NCBI GenBank assembly: GCA_030621685.1
Contig: JAUXHF010000086.1
Span: 1-7,837, forward strand
Length of the DNA: 7,837 nucleotides
Reading direction: 5' to 3'
Origin: Spirochaetota bacterium
GTDB taxonomy: Bacteria > Spirochaetota > UBA12135 > COTS27
This document shows positions 1-7,400 of this stretch, piece after piece. The notes below the pieces were generated by a model. It had not been told where the DNA came from, did no database searches, and saw only the letters and a list, made by a program, of their open reading frames with translations. Numbering within the stretch: the stretch's first letter is position 1; the number at the start of each line of letters is the position of its first letter. Both the position numbers and the translations under genes were made by a program.

Positions 1-218
1 CTACTGTGGATGCAATGGTGGAAACAAAAACATTAGCAGACTTAAAATTAGCTGCTACTTTCAGTGGCTGGGATGCTAATAGCTGGAGCTTTGGCGGCGG
101 CACTTACCCAAGATTGAAATTAAATTTAGATACGGGCACGCCTCCTAACCAACAAAGTGCTTTTCGTAGGGCCGAGGCAGCATGGGAATTTGATCCCACA
201 CCATCACCCACCAATTAA
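1..218 (+). CDS. C-terminal end of a GLUG-like repeat surface protein (partial)
   Basis: The reading frame is open from the window edge (codons from position 3) to TAA at 216-218, giving the last 72 residues of a protein that begins outside the window. The GTG at 6 and ATG at 15 are internal codons with no ribosome binding site, so I treat this as a 5'-truncated gene. The tail contains KTLADLKLAATFSGWD, then NSWSFGGGTYPRLK. This resembles the module that closes many GLUG-motif or adhesin-like bacterial surface proteins (a short helix, then F-x-GWD, W-x-F/I, G-x-YP-x-L). It ends in a Pro/Thr/Asn-rich stretch without a membrane anchor or LPXTG signal. A role in cell-surface attachment is inferred from the family only. 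The gene converges on the sensor kinase with 47 bp between the stop codons, and I found no clear terminator there. Confidence 0.55.
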   Translation, partial: TVDAMVETKTLADLKLAATFSGWDANSWSFGGGTYPRLKLNLDTGTPPNQQSAFRRAEAAWEFDPTPSPTN

Positions 219-265
219 TTCTAATATTGGGGGGGCATATAAAAACCAATAGAGGGCAGAGGGCA

Positions 266-2482
266 TCAAGAAACTAAAGCTGGCTTAGTAGAATAGCTTT
301 TTGAAATGCAAGGGCTAACTGGCAAGGCGTGCAGCGCCGAGGAATTTTTCAAGAATTGGATGAGGGGTATTTCAATGATGAAGCATAAGCCTTCGCCAAT
401 ATTATTTTGCACTTGAATATCAGCGTTATATTTGCGTAAGCTTGTTTTCACAAAATTGAGGCCGATGCCTCTACCAGCATCTAAGGTTACTTCATCTTTG
501 GTGGTAAACTCTTGGTGGAAAATAAGATTATAGAGTTGTTGTTCTGTTAGTTTTTCGGCATCAGAGCTACTGTATTGTAGTTTATTGCGTGCATAGTCTC
601 GGATTTTTTGTGGGCTTAGACCTTTGCCATCATCACGATAGCGTAAGACTAAATTTTTATTGAATTTTAGTTCACTGCTAATTTCGATAGAAGCTTCTAG
701 GGCTTTTCCATGTTTTCTGCGTTGCTCGGGTGTTTCTATGCCGTGGGCTATAGAGTTTTTTACGAACTGTATAAAAACTTCGCTGACCAGTTCTTGAAGG
801 TTATGGTTTAAAGAAAGCAGCGATTCATCAAAATTTTTGCTTTGCAATCGCAGGGCTAATTTGTTTTTTCCCGATGCTATTTCTATATAACGTTGCACTC
901 TCTTCACGATACTTTGCAGGGTAGTTTTTTTGAAATTCTTATATTGGTTATTGAAGTTAGTTAGTTTTTTAATACCTGTGTTTATTTTTTGTAATTCTAT
1001 TTCCAGGGTGTCTATGTACGTATAGGCTAAGCCCTTTTTTTTCTTGATAGGGATGAAGTTAGAGTAATCTGTTTGCAATTTCCCCAGTGCTTCTTCTAGC
1101 TCGTGGATAAATAAGGAGAAGGAATAAAAGCCAATAGCGCCGGCATTCCCCTTAATGGAATGGAGAATGCCTAGCATCAAGACAAATTTTTTCCGTAAAT
1201 GTTCTTGTAATTTTTCAGTTTCAGCATGCTTGGGCAGAGCTGTATCAGCCTGAATGAAGGAATTTTCTATAATTTCTTGAAGGGATTCTTTTTTCGCCCA
1301 TGTGTTTTCTATGAAGAGCTTGAGTTCATCAGATTCCAAATTAATAATCTCGAAAAACATTTTCATTTCTCTATCTTTTAGTTCTTCTTGACGATGTATT
1401 TTTTCTTCAATAGCGTTAGCTAAGGTGACATCTTTGACTCGGCAAAGAAGATGATTGTTTCCGTTATTTTGTTCTATGGCTGAAAAAAAAAACTGTAGTT
1501 TTTTTAAGCGGACTTGTTCTTCTTCCACAAAGAAATCTTCATGTTCACGAATGTAAAAATCGAGATAGAATTGCTTATTGTTTAGAATTTTCTGGTGTAA
1601 GATGCTCTTCATAAATGTTTCAAGTTCTGTAATTTTTGAAATGAAGGCGCCATCTTTGAACACATCACGAAAGGTGGCTAAGGCTGGAATTTTTGTTATT
1701 TCTAAAATGTCTAAAAGCATCTGAGAGTGCGTTGCTTGGAATTGCAGATCGGCATCTACAATAAAGATACCTTCATCTACGTTTTTTATTATCTTTTCGT
1801 ATTCTTGTACTTTGCGGTACATTTCGCTATGGGCTTGATCTAGTTTAGTTTTGCTATGTTTTAGTTTTTTAAAAATAGTATTTTGGGTTCTTTGGTAGAG
1901 TATGCTAATCATCAAGACGGCGGTATAAACACTTAAAAGAGTAATAAAGTAATAAAGATTAGCATCAATAATTCTGCCTAATACGCCAAGCATACCAAGG
2001 AGCAGGTACAAGGTGCCAGAAAAAAACAAGCTTCGTTTCACGCCCACTAAAGACAGCGACACTGGCGGAAAGGTTATTATCCATATGGAAGAGTATTGGT
2101 CAAGGTTTTCATAATAGTTTATAGACACTAAGAAAATAAGAAAGATGATGGTGATGATATGGCTGATACGCTTTATATGCAAAACAGTTCGAAAGAGAAG
2201 CATGGAGAAGATAATAATGGTTAGGACAGTAAGAAACACCTTTATGATAAAAACAATGTAGTTCTCGTTCAGATAACTGATGATAGAGAAAATAAAAAAA
2301 TAAATAAAGCCAATAACAAGAATGAAGAGAATGATATGTAGTTTGGAATTTTTTTCGAAATATTCGTCATTTTCTTCTGTCAAAATTTGCAGGCAGTTTT
2401 TCACTTGCTGCAGGCGGCTCTTAAGCGGGTTTTTTGAAACCGCTTTGCGATATTCCCGTAAGTTGCTGGGCAATATTCTCAT
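266..2482 (-). CDS. Membrane sensor histidine kinase: TM-PAS-Hpt-CheA-type HATPase
   Basis: This 738-aa protein has a basic cytoplasmic N-terminus (1-45), five or six hydrophobic segments between about 48 and 195, and a helical linker (200-230). A PAS-like region follows at about 225-350 (KNVDEGIFIVDADLQF at its start). An Hpt domain spans about 375-475, with the motif HSIKGNAG placing the phospho-accepting histidine at 441. From about 519 to 706 it resembles the CheA P4 ATPase: N-box FVKNSIAHGIETPEQRRKHG (575-592, Asn576), G1 box DDGKG (617-621), an ATP-lid region LIFHQEFTTKD, and G2 box GRGIGL (670-675). All catalytic motifs look intact, so it should autophosphorylate H441 and pass phosphate to a response regulator, but none is encoded in the window. 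The CheA P5/CheW-binding domain is absent; the protein ends about 30 residues after the ATPase. ATG at 2482 is the first start in the frame, but no Shine-Dalgarno is visible. A T10 run (coding strand) lies at residues 331-334. The kinase assignment is firm; the signal sensed is unknown. Confidence 0.9.
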   Translation of the reverse strand: MRILPSNLREYRKAVSKNPLKSRLQQVKNCLQILTEENDEYFEKNSKLHIILFILVIGFIYFFIFSIISYLNENYIVFIIKVFLTVLTIIIFSMLLFRTVLHIKRISHIITIIFLIFLVSINYYENLDQYSSIWIITFPPVSLSLVGVKRSLFFSGTLYLLLGMLGVLGRIIDANLYYFITLLSVYTAVLMISILYQRTQNTIFKKLKHSKTKLDQAHSEMYRKVQEYEKIIKNVDEGIFIVDADLQFQATHSQMLLDILEITKIPALATFRDVFKDGAFISKITELETFMKSILHQKILNNKQFYLDFYIREHEDFFVEEEQVRLKKLQFFFSAIEQNNGNNHLLCRVKDVTLANAIEEKIHRQEELKDREMKMFFEIINLESDELKLFIENTWAKKESLQEIIENSFIQADTALPKHAETEKLQEHLRKKFVLMLGILHSIKGNAGAIGFYSFSLFIHELEEALGKLQTDYSNFIPIKKKKGLAYTYIDTLEIELQKINTGIKKLTNFNNQYKNFKKTTLQSIVKRVQRYIEIASGKNKLALRLQSKNFDESLLSLNHNLQELVSEVFIQFVKNSIAHGIETPEQRRKHGKALEASIEISSELKFNKNLVLRYRDDGKGLSPQKIRDYARNKLQYSSSDAEKLTEQQLYNLIFHQEFTTKDEVTLDAGRGIGLNFVKTSLRKYNADIQVQNNIGEGLCFIIEIPLIQFLKNSSALHALPVSPCISKSYSTKPALVS

Positions 2483-2537
2483 ACGTGTTTGGTTTAATCT
2501 ATTGTTGTTAAAATGCGGGTAGCTATCTATTTTGTTT

Positions 2538-2564
2538 TGTATATTTTGTTTTTGTAAAAAGCAA
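2538..2564 (-). promoter_or_regulatory. Possible promoter of the sensor kinase
   Basis: On the minus strand, TTGCTT (2564-2559) and TATACA (2543-2538) lie 15 bp apart, about 55 bp upstream of the kinase start codon. The -10 matches the sigma-70 consensus at four or five positions, but the spacer is shorter than the usual 16-18 bp. The surrounding DNA is very AT-rich, so chance matches are likely. This is a weak prediction. Confidence 0.2.
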
Positions 2565-2765
2565 AATTCCTGAAAAACATATCTCCATGTTATTGAAATA
2601 ATACTTACATTCTTAATATAAAAAAATTGCTTCTAGGCGATAAGCGTATTATTTGCACATTAGAAATATCGGTCTTGCCAGTTTTGCCTAACACTAGGTT
2701 TGGCTAAATTCGCTAAAATTCCTTGCTAGGTTTTTCTGTGAAAGATGGCGCGGCTACTTGGAATT

Positions 2766-2795
2766 TTTTGAGCAGTATGTTTTTGAGCAGTATGT
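2766..2795. repeat. Perfect 15-bp tandem duplication
   Basis: TTTTGAGCAGTATGT occurs twice head to tail (2766-2780 and 2781-2795) and is followed by ATTGAGC, possibly the start of a decayed third unit. It lies in the region between the kinase and trxA and overlaps no credible gene. It looks like a replication-slippage product. Confidence 0.85.
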
Positions 2796-2830
2796 ATTGA
2801 GCCTTAGCAAGAAACCTTAGCGGCACTCAT

Positions 2831-2858
2831 GTTAAATAAAAACCGAAGTTTTTTTAAC
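2831..2858. other. AT-rich stem-loop
   Basis: The arms GTTAAATAAAAAC (2831-2843) and GTTTTTTTAAC (2848-2858) pair around a CGAA loop, with a two-base bulge in the left arm. The stem is almost entirely A-T. It could act as a terminator-like element or simply be a chance structure in AT-rich DNA. No gene ends just before it on either strand, which argues against a terminator role. Confidence 0.4.
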
Positions 2859-2878
2859 TTGCTGGCTTAGGCTGAAAA

Positions 2879-2900
2879 ATATTTACCAGATATTTACCTG
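2879..2900. repeat. 11-bp tandem duplication
   Basis: ATATTTACCAG (2879-2889) is followed directly by ATATTTACCTG (2890-2900), with 10 of 11 bases identical. It is a small non-coding duplication like the others in this window. Confidence 0.7.
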
Positions 2901-3198
2901 ACCTAGGTTGCTTGCAGGCATGCATGTATATCCAAAACCAGTCATCCCTTGCTGAAAACGCTAGCTTGCAGGCTAGGGAATATCAATCCCAGAAGAGCTG
3001 TTTCTCTCTAGGGGGTAGAAAATATGATGAAACTGAGCTAAGTTTAGATTTTTTGCTTTTTTTTACAAAAAAAGACATTATACTTTCTATGAATAGGTTA
3101 AAGAGAGTGATTTTCAAAAACAAGCTTTTTACAATTAACCTGTGTTTAAAGGATGCATCGGATGCAAGCAAGCTATTTTTTCTTTGAGAGTTGTAGTC

Positions 3199-3227
3199 TT
3201 GTTAGCCTGTACAGTCTTTAATAAAAC
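3199..3227 (+). promoter_or_regulatory. Possible trxA promoter
   Basis: TTGTTA (3199-3204) and TAAAAC (3222-3227) are separated by 17 bp, each matching four of six sigma-70 consensus positions. This would give a leader of about 50 nt. A TATAAA at 3241-3246 is an alternative -10 but lacks a good -35. The evidence is weak. Confidence 0.25.
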
Positions 3228-3270
3228 GGCTTCAACCAGCTATAAAAAAGTTAATACATAACTGAAAAAC

Positions 3271-3274
3271 GGAG
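3271..3274 (+). promoter_or_regulatory. Ribosome binding site of trxA
   Basis: GGAG lies 7 nt before the ATG at 3282. It supports that start, and it is the only clear Shine-Dalgarno in front of a recognised gene in this window. Confidence 0.75.
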
Positions 3275-3281
3275 ATTCACA

Positions 3282-3605
3282 ATGGCCAGCGATAAGCTAA
3301 AAATTTTAGATGAAAGTAATTTTAACGAAACAATTTCTAATGGCGTTGTCCTTGTTGATTTTTGGGCTGAGTGGTGTGGTCCCTGCCGCCAGCAAGGCCC
3401 CATAGTAGACCAACTAGCCGATGAGTTAGCAGGCAAAGCTACTATTGCTAAAGTAGATGTGGATAGTAATCAAGGCATAGCCTCTCGTTACGAGGTGAGC
3501 AGTATACCAACCTTACTTATTTTTAAAAATGCTGAGCTAGTAGATAGGCTTGTTGGCATGCATCCGCTGAATGTTCTCAAAGATAAAGTAACGGCTTTTG
3601 CTTAG
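3282..3605 (+). CDS. trxA: Thioredoxin
   Basis: This is a complete 107-aa thioredoxin, the usual length for the family. It reduces protein disulfides in the cytoplasm and is itself recharged by thioredoxin reductase, which is not in the window. The active site WCGPC occupies residues 31-35 within VDFWAEWCGPC. The buried Asp26, Pro40 after the active-site helix start, the cis-proline loop IPT (75-77) and the late glycine Gly92 before the last helix are all present. There is no signal peptide, so it is cytoplasmic. The start at 3282 is supported by GGAG seven bases upstream. The two residues after the second active-site Cys and Arg36 are Gln-Gln, which is slightly unusual but within family variation. 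It is transcribed away from the kinase and appears monocistronic, with about 860 bp to the next gene. No clear terminator follows it. Confidence 0.97.
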   Translation: MASDKLKILDESNFNETISNGVVLVDFWAEWCGPCRQQGPIVDQLADELAGKATIAKVDVDSNQGIASRYEVSSIPTLLIFKNAELVDRLVGMHPLNVLKDKVTAFA

Positions 3606-3668
3606 TATTTAGCTCTATGGAGCAGCAGCGCGCGCGAGGCAGCGAAGGTAGAGGTAGCTGCATGCTAA

Positions 3669-3892
3669 GCTTAGCTTCTGGCACACTGCCGTTTTGCTCT
3701 TATACAAGCTGCAAATCTGTTTGCGCTGTGCTATATAGTAAGAGTAAACCTGTAGTAAGACTTGCTCGGGGGTGCTTAGCTTCTTTCTGGCACACTGCCG
3801 TTTTACGTCACACTGCCGTTTTGCGTTTATACAAGCTGCGAATTTGTTTGCTGTGCTAGTTTTAAGAGTAAACCTGTAGTAAGGCTTGCTCG
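3669..3892. repeat. Imperfect ~100-bp tandem duplication
   Basis: Two copies follow each other: 3669-3768 (100 bp) and 3774-3892 (119 bp). Both run from GCTTAGCTTCT through GGCACACTGCCGTTTT, ATACAAGCTGC, TGTTTG and GAGTAAACCTGTAGTAAG to CTTGCTCG. The second is longer, mainly because of an extra TTCT and an internal 18-bp duplication, and it lacks a few bases of the first. The copies are clearly related but have diverged by substitutions and indels, so the duplication is not recent. I do not recognise the unit as a known mobile or regulatory element. Confidence 0.85.
3791..3826. repeat. 18-bp tandem duplication nested in the larger repeat
   Basis: CACACTGCCGTTTTACGT (3791-3808) is followed by CACACTGCCGTTTTGCGT (3809-3826), with 17 of 18 bases identical. 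The first large repeat copy has only one such unit, so this duplication arose after the two large copies separated, or one unit was lost from the first. Confidence 0.85.
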
Positions 3893-3895
3893 CAC

Positions 3896-3989
3896 AAGCT
3901 ACACGCTTTCTTATGAAGCTATGTGCTTTCTTATGAAGCTATGCGCTTTCTTATGAAGCTATACGCTTTCTTATGAAGCTATACGCTTT
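3896..3989. repeat. 20-bp tandem array, 4.4 units
   Basis: Four full 20-bp units (3901-3920, 3921-3940, 3941-3960, 3961-3980) are followed by a 9-bp partial unit, and AAGCT at 3896-3900 matches a unit end. The consensus is ATRCGCTTTCTTATGAAGCT. The 17 bases from the fourth position onward are nearly invariant, and variation sits in the first four positions. There are no spacers, so this is not a CRISPR array. The 20-bp period is not a multiple of three, so it cannot encode a simple repeat peptide. Near-identity between units suggests recent expansion or homogenisation and possible length variation between strains. Confidence 0.93.
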
Positions 3990-4273
3990 AGACTATCTTT
4001 TTAATATCTAAGGACGTATTCAAAGTTTACAAAGTTTATGGAAAGCAAAATTTTTTCTCAACTAAGCTAAACCTAAGGTTTAAACAGTCTCACTGATATA
4101 AGCTAGGGCTTTTCAAAAGTACGGTTAAGTATTTAAGTAGCCAAGTAGCAGCAAGCTCCATTTTTCCTAAATTTTTCCTTAGTGATACCTTTCATAAAAA
4201 CTATCAAATACATACCTAAACAGATAAATTCCTAAATTTTTTTAGCTTTCAGATAAAAATTAAGAGGCAAAGC

Positions 4274-4342
4274 ATGAAAGGAAAACATGTCTTATTTAAT
4301 AGCATAAGAAAACAGCAGATGAATAAGAATATATCGAGTTAG
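4274..4342 (+). CDS. Possible 22-aa small ORF upstream of dinG
   Basis: ATG at 4274 is preceded by GAGG (4264-4267) with a 6-nt gap, a better ribosome binding site than dinG itself has. The frame runs 22 codons (MKGKHVLFNSIRKQQ...) to TAG at 4340-4342 and encodes a basic peptide with no recognised similarity. It ends about 120 bp before the dinG start. It could be a leader peptide, a small protein or a chance frame. In AT-rich DNA the last is most likely. Confidence 0.2.
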   Translation: MKGKHVLFNSIRKQQMNKNISS

Positions 4343-4428
4343 GCTATGAAGAAGTTAAGTAGAGAAGCCATTTGTAAAAGCTAAGCAAAAACAGATAGAA
4401 ATAGATTTTAAATTTATTCTTATATTCA

Positions 4429-4452
4429 GCAGACGAACTCTATGAAGTCTGC
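4429..4452 (+). promoter_or_regulatory. Stem-loop directly upstream of the dinG start
   Basis: GCAGAC (4429-4434) and GTCTGC (4447-4452) form a perfect 6-bp stem around a 12-nt loop, ending 12 nt before the dinG ATG. It occupies the place where a Shine-Dalgarno would be expected, and none is present. A TATATT (4421-4426) just upstream could be a -10, but it has no good -35. A role in dinG translation or mRNA stability is an inference. Confidence 0.4.
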
Positions 4453-4464
4453 CAAACTTTTGTT

Positions 4465-7400
4465 ATGAGCGATATTTCAAAAAAACCCAAGGATCATCTT
4501 GGCGGCTATTTTGGCGCCGAAGAAGCAGAGTTCCTGCTTTTTGAGAAAGAAAGTTTTAGGAAGTGCTTTGATACATTACGAAAACATGTGCAGCGCGTAG
4601 CTACGGCAAGAAGCTTGGAGAGCAAGGCAGCAGAAGGCTGTTCTAAACCAGAGAAATTGCAAGGTCTTTATGCTGTGCAGGGGTTTCTCAACAAGCAAAA
4701 TCTTCTAGCGGATTTTTCAAAAGTTTGTGTGCTAAACAAAATTTCGCATATTCAAAAAATAGTAAGCCATTGGGAGTATTTCTGTGATTCAATATTCTTG
4801 GTATATTTTCAGGAGGCCTGGCCTGTAGCTAAAAACCTTCTCTATCTAAACGGGGAGATAGAACAAGCTCTCGAAAAAATGCTAGAGCATTTGAAAGATT
4901 CTTGTAATCCTCGTAATGTTAATATGCCTGAAGATCCAAAAGCAGCCAGCATCTATTTTTTTAAAGCAGAAGGACTTGAAGAGGGTCTCGTTTTGAAGTG
5001 CAAGATGCTAAGAGCGATGCCGGCACATATCAGCGAGCAGAGCAGAGCTACAGTAGCGCTTACTCGTGGCGCTGGCATGGAAAAAGTTCAGAAAAAAAAG
5101 AAGGCCATTAAAAAAAGAAAGGGCGAGATATTGCTTGAGGATGTACTGGGTTTTTTCAAGAAAGCAGACCAGCATATTCATGAATACTCGAAGCGAGCTA
5201 ATCAGCTCCGCATGGCCGAGCAAGTTCTTAAGGCCTTCGAAGAAGAAAGTTTCTTTGTTTGCGAGGCTCCCACAGGGACGGGCAAATCCTTAGCCTATCT
5301 TCTGCCGGCGGTACTGCATACTATGGAACAAGGCGAAGTTTTAGTTATTGCCACGCAGAACCATGTTCTCCAAGAGCAGCTCACTCGGAAAGACATCCCG
5401 CTTTTAAAAAAAATTATCGATAAGAAATTACCAGAAATTGCTATTGTAAAGGGGAAATCTAACTATCTTTGTTGGCAGAAGTATCTAGATACTTTGGCGA
5501 AAGGAGAATATCATGGCGATTTATTTGAAGGGCCAGGGCAAGCTAAGCAGCTTGAGGAAATACATGCATGGTGCCAGCAAACTGAAACTGGGGACTTCAG
5601 CGAACTGTACCGGCCACCGCCAAAAGATGTCTTGCAATCTCTTTGCGCCGAAAATGATGCTTGTCGCCTTTCTTTATGCCAGCATAAAAATAAATGTTTT
5701 TACGGCAGGGCCAGAGAAAAAATTTCTAAGGCGAAGTTATTTGTTGTGAACCATCATATTCTCTGCGCCGATTTAGCGATGAAAGGAAATAAGGCAGGTG
5801 GCGAAGCCTTGCTTCCTGCCTACAGCCGATTGATAGTGGATGAAGCGCATCATTTGGAAGAAGCTCTGCGTAGTTATTTTGCTAAGGGGTTTACAGAATA
5901 TGATGTCCGGCAAACGCTAGAGCAAATAGGCTATCAGAGAAATTTTGGCGGAAATTTGAGGAGTAATCGCGCTGGGAAACCCAGAGCCTTGCATAGAGGC
6001 AGTATTTTTGGGGAACTCTCTAGGCGACTTCTGAAATTCCAAAACGAATCGGCAAGCAGAAAAAAAACCATTGATGCGCTGCGGTTGAGTAAAGAGGTTT
6101 TGAGAATAAAAGAAGAATTTTTCAAAGTTGCCGAAGGCTATATTAAAAGAAGCTCGCCTATTTTCGATGAGATACAAAGAGTGTTACATGGCTCTATGCC
6201 TAAGGCCGCCGCCGCCACAGTAGCAGTAGCAGCTAAGGGGATAGGCGGAAACCTAGCAGCAGCCAAGCAAGACCCTGCTTCGGGAGAGTCTAGATTTGAA
6301 ATAAAATTGCGAATTCATGATGCCATGAAAACAGGCGAACTTTGGCAAGAACATCTGCAGGCCTTGCTACGTAACCTCATGCTTTTGTTAGATGAGCTTA
6401 GCCAATCGCTTTTGCCTTTAGGCAGGCTTTTAGATGACAGCACTACCGAAACCTTTGAGCTGGAACGTCAGCGTATGCATGTTTCTAGTTATGCTAATAG
6501 GCTGCTAGGTTTTCAGGAGAACATGGCTCGGCTTTTAGCCGATAACGAAGAGAATGAAGTAAAGTGGATTTCGGCTCCTGCTTTCAATAAAGCGTCTAGC
6601 TCCAATAAACACATGACAGGGAATGTAGCCTTTGTAGATAAGGGCAAGGGCAAAGCCTTAGGATTCCATATATCACCTATCAAGGTAAGCTCAGAAATAG
6701 CACAGCAGTTATTTATGAATCTTAAAACGGCGGTGTTTACTTCGGCTACTTTGGCGATAGGCGAGAGCGGCGATAAGCGTTTTAAGTTTTTTAAAAACTC
6801 TTTGAGCTTGCAGGAACTTGAGGGCAAAAAGCTCTTTGAGCTGAAACTTGAGCCACATTTCAACTATTCAAAACACTGTGTACTCTATAGGCCAAGAGAT
6901 TTTTTAGATTTTCGTGATAAAGGTTTTATGCAGGAAGTGGCGAAAGTTATTGTTAGGGTAGGCCAATTTTTTGAGGGGAAAACAATGGTTCTTTTTACTT
7001 CGTATTCAATGTTACGGAAAGTGGCAGCGCTGGTGTTGCCGCAGCTGGCGAAACTGGATATAAAGCTACTTTTCCAAGGGCTACATAGCAGGACAGCCAT
7101 GATAGAAGAAATACAAAGCTCGCCTCGTTGTGTGTTGTTGGGCGTGAACTCGCTATGGGAGGGCGTAGATGTACGTGGTCAGAATATTTCCTGTATTATC
7201 ATAGTGAAACTTCCCTTTGAGTCGCCAGCAGATCCGGTTTTTGAGGCTAGGAGTGAAGAGATCAAAAAAAACGGTGGTGATTCATTTATGGAATATTCTC
7301 TGCCCAAAGCTATTCTGCGATTCAAACAAGGCTTTGGCCGGCTCATCCGCACAGAGAATGATAAGGGAATTTGTGTTGTTTTGGACAAGCGGCTTAGAAC

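Larger units (their letters stand above)
2483..3281. other. 800-bp divergent intergenic region without a credible gene
   Basis: This region separates the leftward kinase from the rightward trxA and must carry the promoters of both. The longest open frame (91 codons from 2912) has no ribosome binding site, no recognisable domain and a composition typical of non-coding AT-rich DNA. What can be seen is a 15-bp perfect tandem duplication (2766-2795), an 11-bp near-perfect one (2879-2900), an AT-rich stem-loop (2831-2858) and a short CTAGC/GCTAG inverted repeat (2961-2976). CCTTAGC also occurs twice between 2800 and 2822. No RNA gene was recognised. Confidence 0.6.
3606..4464. other. 860-bp repeat-rich intergenic region between trxA and dinG
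   Basis: No credible protein gene is present. The 80-codon frame from 3617 simply runs through the repeats, is Cys/Leu-rich and lacks a ribosome binding site. The left part (3669-3989) is made of repeats. The right part is AT-rich and contains a perfect 9-bp tandem duplication of CAAAGTTTA (4021-4038), an 11-bp near-perfect one starting ATTTTTCC (4160-4181), and a TAAACC-TAA-GGTTTA hairpin (4068-4082). It also holds a 22-codon frame with a good ribosome binding site (4274) and a hairpin just before the dinG start (4429-4452). No tRNA or other RNA gene was recognised. Confidence 0.6.

Noticed and set aside
226..250. ATTGG...CCAAT inverted repeat as a terminator between the convergent genes
   Set aside because: Only 5 bp of stem around a 15-nt loop, with no following T-run in a useful position.
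2912..3187. 91-codon open frame between the kinase and trxA
   Set aside because: No ribosome binding site, no recognisable domain, and composition like the surrounding AT-rich non-coding DNA.
3606..3665. GC-rich stretch after trxA as a rho-independent terminator
   Set aside because: GCGCGCGC and nearby GCAGC/GCTGC can pair locally, but no stable hairpin with a T-tract follows.
3617..3859. 80-codon open frame after trxA
   Set aside because: It runs through the duplicated repeats, reading a Cys/Leu-rich repetitive peptide (HTAVLRHTAVLR), and has no ribosome binding site. It is a by-product of the repeats.
3896..3989. CRISPR array
   Set aside because: The 20-bp units are directly adjacent with no unique spacers, and no cas gene is present.
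4465..5094. DnaQ-like exonuclease domain at the DinG N-terminus, as in Bacillus-type DinG
   Set aside because: The expected DxE motif near the start and the later H-x4-D type motif are not visible in residues 1-210.
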